A stretch of 64,000 nucleotides of DNA from JTS-AC122 sp050246015 (GTDB lineage: Bacteria > Planctomycetota > Phycisphaerae > Phycisphaerales > UBA1924): NCBI GenBank assembly GCA_050246015.1, contig JBFWWU010000008.1, positions 1-64,000 on the forward strand. Reading direction: 5' to 3'. The stretch's first letter is position 1, and the number at the start of each line of letters is the position of its first letter. The notes beneath the pieces were generated by a model. It was not told where the DNA came from and did not search any database. It saw only the letters and a list, made by a program, of their open reading frames with translations. Positions 26,088-34,842 of this stretch are shown piece by piece. The position numbers and the translations under genes are program-made.

Positions 26088-26223
26088 ACGGGCCGACTGC
26101 CCGGGCAAGATCGTCTGCGCGATCACCGGCGAACTGATCTGCGCCGACCGGTGCCCCGCCGAGTCGGGCATGGCCGTGGCGAGCGGCACCAGCTCGTGCT
26201 GCGCCGTCGCGCCGCGGCAGTAA
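25969..26223 (+). CDS. Cys-rich small lipoprotein of the copper locus
   Basis: An 84-residue protein with AAGGAG before ATG 25969. Signal peptide with lipobox LSGC (about residue 25). The mature part has paired cysteines: DCPGKIVCAITGELICADRC and a terminal SSCC. The number and spacing of Cys suggest binding of soft metals or a redox role in the envelope. The gene begins inside the merR reading frame, so the two are probably co-transcribed from the MerR promoter. Confidence 0.65.
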   Translation: MTKCMCKTVAASALSAAGLMGLSGCAATASPSGSMAVATERADCPGKIVCAITGELICADRCPAESGMAVASGTSSCCAVAPRQ

Positions 26224-26327
26224 CCAAACAGACTCGTATCGGTCGTGGGGCGGCCACCGGGGCCGCCCCTTCGCGCGGCGGCAACCGCGAGGGCAAACGG
26301 TGGATCAAACCGCCCACGGAGTCGTAC

Positions 26328-26744
26328 ATGGTCAATCCAACACGCCGCATCGCCTGGTGCGGCCTCCTGGTGATCGGCCTGGTCGGCGGCTGCACCTCGC
26401 ACCGTGCCGACCCCGCAGGGGCCCCAATCATGAACAGCGCTCAGCCCAAGATCGAGTTGCTGGGTTTTGCTTCTTGTCCCAACACCCCCACGATGCGCGA
26501 GAATCTCCGGGCCGCGCTGGCGTCGATCGGTGCCGATTGGAGCTTCCTTGACACAGATCAAGAGAAACTGCCCGCGGGCGATCTCCGACGCGGTTACCCG
26601 ACACCGACGGTCCTGGTCAACGGCCGAGACCTCTACGGTCTGCCCGTGCCCACCGCGCCGAGCATGGGGTGCCGCATGTACCCAGGCGGTGTGCCGGGCG
26701 CGAACGACATCGCGGACAGGTTGAACGCCGCGGCGGCGGACTAG
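26328..26744 (+). CDS. Lipoprotein with a thioredoxin-like fold
   Basis: A 138-residue protein. Lipobox VGGC at about residue 22, then IELLGFASCPNTPTMRENLR, where a single Cys followed by Pro occupies the place of the thioredoxin active site. YPTPTVLVNGRDLYG contains the cis-Pro-like loop. Similar short thioredoxin-like proteins occur in mercury and copper loci. It may capture or reduce a metal in the periplasm. The family is inferred from the motif only. Confidence 0.6.
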   Translation: MVNPTRRIAWCGLLVIGLVGGCTSHRADPAGAPIMNSAQPKIELLGFASCPNTPTMRENLRAALASIGADWSFLDTDQEKLPAGDLRRGYPTPTVLVNGRDLYGLPVPTAPSMGCRMYPGGVPGANDIADRLNAAAAD

Positions 26745-26845
26745 CGCGCCGAGATCGTGCCGGGTGATCGCTCCCGAGGCCGCGCCGCTTCGGTTCACCG
26801 CACTTCGATCGGATCGCGGACCCTGGCTGCGAGCGGGGAGGGGTG

Positions 26846-28909
26846 TCATCGGGGCACCTCCCTCGTGTTGATGGTCCGCACCGACGATCCGCACTCCTTC
26901 ATCGACGTGGCGAAGAATGGGTTCGCCACATCTGGCGACGTCTGAAGCCAGTCCCCCTTGGCGCCGCCAGGGGCCATTGGGCAGTTCATCACATACAGGT
27001 CCTTTGCGACTGCGGCTGTCGGCGGCATCACATCCACCAGCGCAATGACCCTTTCTCCCAGCGCGCTGAACAGCTGGCGCTGATGGTCGAGCGGATGGCC
27101 TTTCATGGCCTCCGCCGCCTTGGCCACTCCTACGGCGAGCGGCTCGTTCCTCGTTGCGGAGAGAGCACCATGAAGCGCATGAGCCGCGGATACCAGGGGA
27201 GCCATGTCCACCGGCGTGACCTTGTCCTGCACAGCGCCGAGCACTCGGGACAGTTTCAAGTACTCCGAGACCACCGTGTCGATCTTCTGCTGCTGATCGG
27301 GAGAGACCTCGACGGAGGCAGCCACTGGCGAGGAAGCGGTGCTTGCCCCCTGGCCCGTGCCAACCGACACCTGTTGGCTCAGGAACTTCTGGATCGCCTC
27401 GCGCAGGCGGCTTTCCGAATCGATCAGGAACTGCCCGCTGGTCACCACCGCCTCGCCGGGGGCGAGCCCCTCGAGCACCTGCACCAGCCCGTCGCTCCCC
27501 GCGAGCCCCATCTTGACGCGGCGGGGCTGGAACCTGCCGACGCCCTCGGCGACAAAGGCTACCTGCGATTCACCGGTATCAATGATCGCTTCGCGCGGCA
27601 CCATCACGGCGCGGTCGGCGACCTGTGACTCAAGCCGAACCGTGGCGTACATCCCAGGTTTGAGCGCCAGCGACGGGTTCGGAAGAGCCATGCGCACCAG
27701 CGACGTGCGCGTCATCGGGTCCACCCTCGGGTCCACAAAAATGACTTCGCCGTCAATGGGTCCGTCCGGGCGCGATGTAAGTGTGGCGGTCGCGTGTTGC
27801 CCGATCGAAACGAACGGGAGATCCTTCTCGAAGACCCGGGCGTCCAGCCAGAGTGTGGAGTGATCGACGATCCGCAAGACGCGGTCGCCCATCTTCACCG
27901 CCGCACCTTCCACCACCGGCTTCTCGGTAATGTCGCCCGTCACAGGGCTTGTGAACGTAATCACCGCCGGCGCTTTGTCGAGCTTGGAGAGCGCCTCGAT
28001 CTGCCGAGGGTCAAGCCCGAACAGTTCCAGCTTGTTCGCCGCGGCGTCGTAGAGCGCGGCCGCGACGCCGCCCCTCTCGCCGCTGTCTGTGCTGGCACCG
28101 GCCCGGGCTCGCCGTGCGGTAATGAGCTCCTCGACGGCGACCTGAAGCTCGGGGCTATAGAGATCAAACAGCGGGTCGCCCGCTTCGACGTGCTGACCCT
28201 CGATATTCGCGTGCAGGCGGCGGATCCAACCAGACACGCGCAAGTTGATGTCAAGGAGGTTGGGCTGGGCCTCGTCGAGGTAGCCGACGAGCCGCACCGA
28301 CCGTGCCAGCGGCCCCGCCGTCACCATCGCCACACGCACGCCCATGTTCTGGACGACCGCGGGATCGATGGTAACCGCGCCTCCTCCTCCTCCAGGGCCG
28401 CCGCCAGCCCGTTCGTCCTCGTAGACCGGGATTAGGTCCATCCCCATCGGGCTCTTGCCAGGTTTGTCGGAGATGTACGGCGGGCTGAGCATCGGGTCCC
28501 ACCAGTACTTCACCTTCCGGTCCGCCTGCGGCTGACCATTGTGCGCCATGCTCGCGCTGCCGCCGCCCGAGGGCATTGCGCTGTGGTCGTGGCTCGCTCC
28601 GTCGGACGGCATGGCCGCGTTGTCAACGTTTAGCGGTGTGAGCTTCATGTGACAGATCGGGCAGTCGCCCGGCTTGTCCTGGATCACCTGCGGGTGCATC
28701 CCGCACGTCCAGAGTTGCTTGGTGCCCTTCTTGGCACCTCGCTCTCCCGATTCTTGCGCTTGATCCGCGGCCTTCATGCCGAGCATCGGCCCGACGGACG
28801 AATGCCAGCGTGCGCCGACGTACACGCCGCCAGCGGCGGCGAGGAGCACAAGCACATAGAGGCTGGCGCGGCGGGCCGGGCGCTGGGATGTTGTGACTGG
28901 GTGTGTCAT
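26846..28909 (-). CDS. cusB: CusB-type periplasmic adaptor with extra metal-binding domains
   Basis: A 687-residue protein. An N-terminal anchor (residues 14-34) is followed by a heavy-metal-binding domain, WTCGMHP with C69/M71/H72 and DCPICHMKL at 82-90. A degenerate second copy follows (KYWWDPMLSPPY, SPMGMDL). The adaptor core is next (barrel-sandwich, alpha hairpin, beta-barrel; SGWIRRLHANIEGQHVEAGD near 230). The C-terminal 150 residues look like a DUF3347 domain with MNCPMAPGGAKGDWLQ, which may act like the CusF metallochaperone fused in cis. It overlaps cusC by four bases. Confidence 0.85.
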   Translation of the reverse strand: MTHPVTTSQRPARRASLYVLVLLAAAGGVYVGARWHSSVGPMLGMKAADQAQESGERGAKKGTKQLWTCGMHPQVIQDKPGDCPICHMKLTPLNVDNAAMPSDGASHDHSAMPSGGGSASMAHNGQPQADRKVKYWWDPMLSPPYISDKPGKSPMGMDLIPVYEDERAGGGPGGGGGAVTIDPAVVQNMGVRVAMVTAGPLARSVRLVGYLDEAQPNLLDINLRVSGWIRRLHANIEGQHVEAGDPLFDLYSPELQVAVEELITARRARAGASTDSGERGGVAAALYDAAANKLELFGLDPRQIEALSKLDKAPAVITFTSPVTGDITEKPVVEGAAVKMGDRVLRIVDHSTLWLDARVFEKDLPFVSIGQHATATLTSRPDGPIDGEVIFVDPRVDPMTRTSLVRMALPNPSLALKPGMYATVRLESQVADRAVMVPREAIIDTGESQVAFVAEGVGRFQPRRVKMGLAGSDGLVQVLEGLAPGEAVVTSGQFLIDSESRLREAIQKFLSQQVSVGTGQGASTASSPVAASVEVSPDQQQKIDTVVSEYLKLSRVLGAVQDKVTPVDMAPLVSAAHALHGALSATRNEPLAVGVAKAAEAMKGHPLDHQRQLFSALGERVIALVDVMPPTAAVAKDLYVMNCPMAPGGAKGDWLQTSPDVANPFFATSMKECGSSVRTINTREVPR

Positions 28910-30330
28910 GGACGGGTCTCCTGCAGAATCACGGTCGCCGTGGCACTTGCCGTGGGCGCCTGGTTGGGTGTGTGGGAAGGCATGATCTCGGCCAGGGCCT
29001 CGACATCGGTACCCATGAGCGCTTCGAGTTCAGCGAGCCGCTTCTCGCGCATCCCACGGGCCTCGGCGACGACGAGCCTCGCATCAAGCAGCGCACGCTC
29101 GGAGCCGATCATGTCGAGATAGGCGGCTCCACCTGCCGAGTAAGACTGACGGGTAATGGCCACGATCCGCTCTGCCGCGGGCACAATGCGGGATTCGAAG
29201 AGCGCCGCCTGACGCTCGGCATCACGGAGTGCGATGAGGGTCGCCACGAACAAAGCGGCTCGGTCGTTTCGTGCTTGCCGGAGCACGGCCTCGCTCCCCC
29301 GCAACATGGCGCCCGCGTCCTTGATGCCGCCCTCGATCTCCTTGATCGTGGTCGGGAGCATGACCGCAGCGCCAACGGCCTGGGAAGCGCTACCGGTGAA
29401 CGCAAACATGGGATTGATGTCGGGGAGCCACTCAAGGCGGGCACGTTCGAGCGCATCGGCGCGACCTTGAACACGCTGGGCCAGCGCCTCCAGCTCCGGG
29501 TTCTGCTCCACGGCTGTTGCAATTAGGACCGCGTCATCGACGGGGATCGGCCGTGGCGGAGGCGTCAGTTCGGGCGCCGACAACGGCGCCTCCGGTTCAC
29601 GGCCGAGCAAGCCGTTGAGCATCGCACGCGCGGCGGCCAGGTTCGCCTCGGCAGTCCTCACCGAGTCCCCGGCCGCCTCGGACTCGACGTCTGCCTTGAG
29701 CAGGTCCTGCTGGATGCCACCCGCCCGGACTCGGGAGCCCGCGGTGTCGAGCGTGAACCGCGCGAGCAGCTCCCGTTCTCGTGCTATGCGGAGGCGTTCG
29801 GCCTGCACCGCGTAATCAGCCCACGCGCTCAGCACTCGACGCTGCAGCTCGAACTTCGCGGCCCGGAATCGCGCCCCAGCCTCCCGGGCCTGAGCCAGCG
29901 CGACCTCGCCCTGCTTCGCCGCCTTCGATGGCCAGAGGAGGCTCTCCATCGAATCCGGACTGAAGGAGAAGGTGCTGCGGTCGAACGCCTTCATGTTGCC
30001 GGCGGAGAGGGTGTAAGAGTACCCGAGCATGAGCCGCGAGTTCGGCCACGCCGCCGCGACGTCGATGCGCTCGACCGCCGCCTTCCAGTCGAAATAGGCA
30101 GACTCCAGATCGCCATTCGCCAGGAAGGCGCGATGCAGCACGTCCGACCAAGTGGGCTCTGGCGGTAGGTCTGGGAGTACCCGATCCTCGAACCTCGGCT
30201 CGTACGGTTTGCCTGTCTCGGAAAGCCGAGCCCGTTCCTCATTCGTGCCCTTCGGCGTGAGGGAACAGCCCGCGAGAGAGGCTGCCGCGAGGGCGGTCAG
30301 CGCGGCCACCGCGGCGCGATTGGAATACAT
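28906..30330 (-). CDS. cusC: CusC-type outer-membrane efflux lipoprotein (TolC family)
   Basis: A 474-residue protein; AGGAG lies upstream of ATG 30330 and the longer reading to 30516 is not supported. Lipobox LAGC at about residue 22. The OEP core has AWPNSRLMLGYSYTLSAGN, the long Ala/Arg/Glu helices, and a second repeat with ITRQSYSAGGAAYLDMIGSE. It provides the exit duct for the Cus pump. The stop overlaps the cusB start (ATGA), indicating translational coupling. Confidence 0.85.
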   Translation of the reverse strand: MYSNRAAVAALTALAAASLAGCSLTPKGTNEERARLSETGKPYEPRFEDRVLPDLPPEPTWSDVLHRAFLANGDLESAYFDWKAAVERIDVAAAWPNSRLMLGYSYTLSAGNMKAFDRSTFSFSPDSMESLLWPSKAAKQGEVALAQAREAGARFRAAKFELQRRVLSAWADYAVQAERLRIARERELLARFTLDTAGSRVRAGGIQQDLLKADVESEAAGDSVRTAEANLAAARAMLNGLLGREPEAPLSAPELTPPPRPIPVDDAVLIATAVEQNPELEALAQRVQGRADALERARLEWLPDINPMFAFTGSASQAVGAAVMLPTTIKEIEGGIKDAGAMLRGSEAVLRQARNDRAALFVATLIALRDAERQAALFESRIVPAAERIVAITRQSYSAGGAAYLDMIGSERALLDARLVVAEARGMREKRLAELEALMGTDVEALAEIMPSHTPNQAPTASATATVILQETRP

Positions 30331-30440
30331 GGGGTGACACTCCTGGTTGTACTGGTTGGACGCGCAGCCTGGCGGCAGCACGGTGATGGACCACTTTGAC
30401 GGTTCGGTGAGCGCGCAATGCCGCTCAGGACCGTTTGGGT

Positions 30441-30860
30441 CTACATCAACCAGACACAGAGGAGCGATTGAATCGAGGGGGACGAACGCCGGAGCAAGGC
30501 GTCGTCGCCATGCCACACGAACGATCGCGCGGCCGGCTCGGGCACGAGCATGATCAACACGGGCACAAAGGCCAATAGCTGGGTCAGGGGCTTGTGTTCC
30601 GGCCCCGGTGGCGGCGTTTGGGGAGCCTCCTGCTGCGACGCCTTGCAGTTACAGCCGACGTAGCTGTCCTTGGCCATCGGGCACTCGACCGAGGCGCCAT
30701 CCGCATCCCCGCCGCAGCAGTCGCACGTCGCGCCCGCCGGCATCCCCATCGATACGAGTGCCGCCGCATCCGGCATGCCGACGCACCGCTGCGGCAGCAG
30801 CCCCGCGAAGGGCTGAAGAAGCAGCGACGCGATCAGGATGGCTCGAAACACCAGATACAC
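30441..30860 (-). CDS. Small Cys/Met-rich exported protein heading the cus operon
   Basis: A 139-residue protein starting at GTG 30860. An N-terminal signal (FRAILIASLLLQPFAGLLP) precedes a ligand-rich region (RCVGMPDAA, GMPAGATCDCCGG, ECPMAKDSYVGCNCK). A second hydrophobic segment lies near residues 93-107. It is 110 bp ahead of cusC on the same strand and is probably part of the same transcript. Composition suggests periplasmic copper binding; I know no named family. Confidence 0.6.
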   Translation of the reverse strand: MYLVFRAILIASLLLQPFAGLLPQRCVGMPDAAALVSMGMPAGATCDCCGGDADGASVECPMAKDSYVGCNCKASQQEAPQTPPPGPEHKPLTQLLAFVPVLIMLVPEPAARSFVWHGDDALLRRSSPSIQSLLCVWLM

Positions 30861-31490
30861 GGTAGTTGGATGCTCCAGGGTCCTCGGTGGGTTCCCGCCG
30901 AATGGTTATCGGCGAACGTTCGGTCATTGAGTACCATTAAGGATACGCCCTTCCGCAGACCGAGGTTCAGGGGGTTCGCCCCGAGCGAATTCGGCGTCCA
31001 ACCAACGGTCGTCGCGCGTCAACCGGCGATTTGATGACGAAATCCACGCCTCCCTGGCGAGAATCGGTTCGCCTGGGTTGTGGATACGGAGTTCAGAGAA
31101 AGGCCTCGGACAGAGGCCTTTTATCGTTAACGGTTGGCGCTTTTCGGCCACCGCGCGTATCCTTCGGGATTCGTGGGGCTTTCTGAAAGTCCACGATTTG
31201 CCGAGCGCTCTCGAATCCGAGACATCGTATCGACGGGTCGGTCCCCACGCCGGGGTTGGGGGCCGAAAGTCTCTCCGCGCTCTCAGACTCTCCGGGCGCC
31301 GGGGTTAACGCGCTGCCGTGGCGAACGAGGGGTGCCCTTCGGCGTTTGCGGCGCTCCCTGACCGTTTCGCGTATTCAGTGGGCACAGAGCCCCGCGCCGG
31401 ACGCGGGCTCCATTCCAGCATCAGGTGCGAAGCCGAGCGCCAAGCGCACGCCCGCACGGATGCATGTCCCCCTTCACGGAGGATGTGCCC
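30861..31490. other. Intergenic region between the metal island and the recombinase cassette
   Basis: 630 bp with no convincing gene. It must contain the minus-strand promoter for the cus genes, but I see no clear consensus. A 10-bp palindrome CGAACGTTCG lies at 30913-30922, about 55 bp upstream of the first cus gene, and is a candidate operator. A strong terminator hairpin sits at 31100-31122. Bases about 31385-31425 resemble a decayed tRNA 3' end but do not fold properly. Confidence 0.6.
31100..31122 (+). terminator. Rho-independent terminator
   Basis: AAGGCCTC and GAGGCCTT form a perfect 8-bp stem around a 5-base loop and run into TTTTAT. No + strand gene ends nearby, so it either closes an unseen short transcript or insulates the recombinase cassette. 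Confidence 0.7.
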
Positions 31491-31724
31491 GTGCCCGACA
31501 CCGCGCTCATGGACGACGCGCCCGCCCCCACCGCCACGCTCGACCCCAATGCCCCGATCACGCCCGCCGCGCGGCTGGTCAGCATCGCCGCGATCTTCGC
31601 CGAGGGCATCCGTCGCCGGCGGCGACAGGTCGCCATTTCGGGGGCGCACATCGAGCATCAAGAAGGCTCTCCGGCTCGACTTGAACTGTCCGAGCATGGT
31701 CGCCCTGATGGGTCGCGTGGTTAA
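31491..31724 (+). CDS. Small protein of the DUF2924-recombinase cassette
   Basis: A 77-residue protein; GGAGGA at 31478-31483 is seven bases before GTG 31491. The helix PAARLVSIAAIFAEGIRRRR resembles the 'ExxxILAxGxxRL' helix of the small proteins that commonly precede DUF2924 and serine recombinase genes. The rest is low-complexity. Function unknown; it may help the recombinase. Longer upstream starts lack a ribosome-binding site. Confidence 0.55.
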   Translation: MPDTALMDDAPAPTATLDPNAPITPAARLVSIAAIFAEGIRRRRRQVAISGAHIEHQEGSPARLELSEHGRPDGSRG

Positions 31725-31747
31725 CGGCCACGAGAACGGAGACCCCG

Positions 31748-32269
31748 ATGGCGATCGATGTGAATGCAGCCGAACGGGCCTTGGAGAAGATGACCGTGCC
31801 GCAACTGAAACAGCGGTACGCCAAGGTCTACGGCGAAGAGACGCGGACGCACCACAAGGTGCTGCTCATCAAGCGGATTCTCTGGCGAATGCAGGCGCTC
31901 CGGGAGGGGGACCTCTCGGAACGGGCACGCCAGCGAGCACGCGAACTGGCCAACGACGCCGACCTGCGGCGAAGCCCGCCACGCGTGCCAGCGCCGGACG
32001 GGCCGACGCCGCGGGCCAACGGCGAGAGCGTGGTTCGCGTTGCCATTGAGACGAGCGGCGACGACCGGCTCCCCGCGCCCGGGTCGGTTCTCCGCCGCGA
32101 GTACAAGGGCCGTGCCGTGTTCGTCCGCGTGCTGCCGAAGGGATTCGAGTACGAGGGTGAGGTCTTCCGGTCGCTCAGCGCCATCGCGGCGAAAGTGACA
32201 GGGTCGCATTGGAACGGATTCCGATTCTTCGGGCTCCACGAGCCCGGCAACACGGAGGGCAAGAGATGA
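31748..32269 (+). CDS. DUF2924 protein
   Basis: A 173-residue protein. The N-terminal helix pair (KMTVPQLKQRYAKVYGEETR, then LLIKRILWRMQAL) and C-terminal PGSVLRREYKGRAVFVRVLP, GEVFRSLSAIAAKVTGSHWN and GFRFFGL are the hallmarks of DUF2924. That family has a homing-endonuclease-like DNA-binding appearance (RSLSAIAxxxTG..WNG) and is almost always found next to large serine recombinases. It overlaps the recombinase start by ATGA and probably assists integration or its control. Confidence 0.85.
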   Translation: MAIDVNAAERALEKMTVPQLKQRYAKVYGEETRTHHKVLLIKRILWRMQALREGDLSERARQRARELANDADLRRSPPRVPAPDGPTPRANGESVVRVAIETSGDDRLPAPGSVLRREYKGRAVFVRVLPKGFEYEGEVFRSLSAIAAKVTGSHWNGFRFFGLHEPGNTEGKR

Positions 32270-33840
32270 GGACCTCGATCGACACCAAACCCGTAAGGAG
32301 CGCTGGCGTGGCGACGGTGCGCTGCGCCATCTACACCCGCAAGTCCAGCGAACAGGGACTCGAGCAGGAGTTCAACTCGCTGCACGCACAGCGCGAGAGC
32401 GCCGAGGCCTACATCGCCAGCATGAAGCACGAGGGGTGGGTGGCGCTACCGGACCAGTACAACGACGGCGGCTTCACCGGCGGGAACACCGACCGACCCG
32501 GTTGCCTGCGGCTGATGGCCGACATCGAAGCCGGTAAGGTGGACTGCGTGGTGGTCTACAAGGTCGACCGCCTCTCGCGGTCCCTGATGGACTTCGCCCG
32601 GATGATGTCGGTGTTCGAGAAGCACCACGTCTCGTTCGTGTCGGTGACGCAGCAGTTCAACACCACCCAGTCGATGGGGCGGCTCACGCTCAACATCCTG
32701 CTCTCGTTTGCACAGTTCGAGCGTGAGATCATCTCCGAGCGCACCCGCGACAAGATCGCCGCCTCCAAGCGAAAGGGAAAGTGGTTCGGCGGCAAGCCGA
32801 TCCTGGGGTACGACCTCGCGCCCCAGGTCGCGGGCGGGAGCAAACTCGTGGTCAACGCGGCGGAGGCGGAGGTCGTTCGCGAGATCTATCAGTTGTACCT
32901 GGAGCACCGCTCGCTCACGAGGGTGGCCCAGATCCTCAACGCACGCGGCTGTACCAGCAAGCGCTGGACGACGCGCAAGGGTGTGGCGTTCGGCGGCCGG
33001 GTGTGGGACAAGCACCTCCTGATCAACGTGCTCACCAACCCGGCGTACATGGGGAAGGTCAAGCACAAGAAGGAGCTCTTCAAGGGCGAGCACGCCGCCA
33101 TCATCGACGAACCGCACTGGCAGCAGGTGTACGGGATCATCAAGCACAACGGCCGCACCGGCGGCATGCACGTCCGCAACCAGCACGGGGCGCTGCTCAA
33201 GGGCCTGATCCACTGCGCCCCGTGCGGGCACGCGATGGGCCATACCTACAGCGTCAAGGACGGGAAGGCCGCCTACCGCTACTACGTCTGCTACGTCGCC
33301 CAGAAACAGGGCTGGCACGCGTGCCCGTCGGGGTCGCTGCCCGCGGAGCAGATCGAGCGGCTGGTGGTCGACCGCATTAAACACATCGGCGGCGACAGCG
33401 CGCTGGTCGCGTCCACCTTCCGCCAACTCCAGAGCGGCGTCCGAACGCGAACGGCGCAAATCGAGAAGGACCAGGCCGCCGGCGTTCGTGAGATCCAGAG
33501 GATCGAGGGCGAGCTACGCAGGGTCGCCACCACGGCGGGTACGGACGCCAACGCCGCCGCCCGCTTGGCGGACCTCCACGAGCGGCTGGCCAAGGCGAGC
33601 GAGCGGGTACGGGGCCTGCGTGCGGAAGCGGAGCGAGTCGATGGCGAGTTGATCACCCGCGACGAGGTCGCCGCGGCGCTCAGGGAGTTCGGCGCGACGT
33701 GGGGACGTGCTCTGCCCGCGGGAGCAGGCGGCGGTGCTGGCGAACTTGGTCAAGCGGGTGGACTACGACGGCGCAAAGAAGACGGTATCGATCACCTTCC
33801 ACCCCGCGGGCCTGCGGACGCTCGGCCAAGCGCCCGCTGA
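32266..33840 (+). CDS. Large serine recombinase with a C-terminal frameshift
   Basis: A 524-residue protein as read. The catalytic resolvase domain is intact: YTRKSS with nucleophile near S27, DRLSRSLMDF, and a conserved MGRLTLNILLSFAQFERE. The recombinase domain, a zinc ribbon (CAPCGHAM, then a YYVC...HACPSG pair) and a coiled coil follow. After W479 the frame changes. In the run GGGG at 33701-33704, dropping one G restores DVLCPREQAAVLANLVKRVD, typical of this family, and ends at 33859 in an ATGA overlap with the next gene. The last 45 residues as read are therefore probably wrong. It catalyses site-specific integration or excision. Confidence 0.82.
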   Translation: MRTSIDTKPVRSAGVATVRCAIYTRKSSEQGLEQEFNSLHAQRESAEAYIASMKHEGWVALPDQYNDGGFTGGNTDRPGCLRLMADIEAGKVDCVVVYKVDRLSRSLMDFARMMSVFEKHHVSFVSVTQQFNTTQSMGRLTLNILLSFAQFEREIISERTRDKIAASKRKGKWFGGKPILGYDLAPQVAGGSKLVVNAAEAEVVREIYQLYLEHRSLTRVAQILNARGCTSKRWTTRKGVAFGGRVWDKHLLINVLTNPAYMGKVKHKKELFKGEHAAIIDEPHWQQVYGIIKHNGRTGGMHVRNQHGALLKGLIHCAPCGHAMGHTYSVKDGKAAYRYYVCYVAQKQGWHACPSGSLPAEQIERLVVDRIKHIGGDSALVASTFRQLQSGVRTRTAQIEKDQAAGVREIQRIEGELRRVATTAGTDANAAARLADLHERLAKASERVRGLRAEAERVDGELITRDEVAAALREFGATWGRALPAGAGGGAGELGQAGGLRRRKEDGIDHLPPRGPADARPSAR

Positions 33841-33855
33841 AGACGAGGAGGCAGC

Positions 33856-34287
33856 ATGAACGGCATGGACGAGGTCACCATTGAGTTCCCGGTCCACTTC
33901 ACTCGCGGGGCGGCAGGGCGAAAGGAGGTCAACGTTGGCCTCGAGCCCGTCGCGCCGGCGGTCGAGCGGGGCTGCGTGCCCCGGGTCGCCCGCCTGATGG
34001 CGCTGGCGATCCGGTTCGAGGAGTTGGTCCGGTTGGGCGAGGTCGAATCCCACGCCGATCTTGCCCGCCTCGGCCAGGTCACGCGGGCTCGGATCAGCCA
34101 GATCATGGACCTGCTGTGCTTGGCTCCGGATATTCAGGAGGAGCTGCTGTTTCTGGCTCGCGTTGAACGGGAGCGCGAAGCGATCAGCGAGCACGAGCTC
34201 CGCGTCGTGTGCGCTGTGGCCGATTGGCGCGAGCAGCGTCGGCGCTGGCGGGCGATGCTGGGGGCTCAACGCCCGTTACAGAATTGA
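33856..34287 (+). CDS. HTH protein following the serine recombinase
   Basis: A 143-residue protein starting at ATG 33856. RLMALAIRFEELVRLGEVES, then HADLARLGQVTRARISQIMD is a ParB/KorB-like helix-turn-helix. LLCLAPDIQEELLFL follows, a sequence repeatedly seen in small proteins behind this class of recombinase. It may control cassette transposition or bind the attachment site. The start fits exactly the restored recombinase frame, tying the two genes into one operon. Confidence 0.7.
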   Translation: MNGMDEVTIEFPVHFTRGAAGRKEVNVGLEPVAPAVERGCVPRVARLMALAIRFEELVRLGEVESHADLARLGQVTRARISQIMDLLCLAPDIQEELLFLARVEREREAISEHELRVVCAVADWREQRRRWRAMLGAQRPLQN

Positions 34288-34343
34288 ACAAAGCCCGGCG
34301 GACCGCGATGAAACGGTTCGCCGGGCGAGCTACGAGGGCTTCG

Positions 34344-34673
34344 TTAAGTCAGATTCGGAACGGTGGCCGAGCTCAGCCGGAACGTGTAGACGAAGATGGC
34401 GGCGGGATCGAGTCCGTCGAACCGCTTCCCCCAACCGCCGAGCTTCTTCCGCAGCGAATACTCGACCCGACGCGCCTCTTCGGCGGTGTCGCAACCGATG
34501 ATCAAGAACGGGTCGCGTGTGGAGTTGATGCAGTGCGCACAGATGAGTTGCTCGCGTGGATTGCACGTGACGCCGATGAACCAACGCTTGTGGTCACCGC
34601 CGTGGCGTTCGATGAACTGCGTGATTCTCTCGGCGGGCGATGGGCGCGCGGGCGGGGCCTGAACTGTCGACAT
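34344..34673 (-). CDS. Small protein, possibly GIY-YIG-like
   Basis: A 109-residue minus-strand protein with GGAG upstream of ATG 34673. RWFIGVTCNPREQLICAHCI resembles the GIY-YIG signature (YIGxTxNPxxRL), with R and Glu replaced. The following AARRVEYSLRKKLGGWGK resembles the AE-x-x-L helix of that fold. Catalytic residues are not all present, so it may be a DNA-binding or inactive relative. It is convergent with the recombinase operon. Confidence 0.45.
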   Translation of the reverse strand: MSTVQAPPARPSPAERITQFIERHGGDHKRWFIGVTCNPREQLICAHCINSTRDPFLIIGCDTAEEARRVEYSLRKKLGGWGKRFDGLDPAAIFVYTFRLSSATVPNLT

Positions 34674-34842
34674 GTGGGAGCTCCTCGTGCTCGTTGGTAT
34701 TAATCCCCGGGCAGTCGGTAATCCGCCCGTTCCGGGCCTGATGCCCGGTCCCTCTGAATACGCAAACGGGCCGGGATCCAACCCCAGCGGCCGAGCCGCC
34801 CCTGCGGGCTATCCGACGCGAATGGGTTTACCATTCGCCTGA

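Noticed and set aside
31380..31430. tRNA 3'-end-like string near 31400
   Set aside because: The T-arm stem does not pair well and no acceptor, D or anticodon arms can be assembled upstream. At most a decayed integration remnant.
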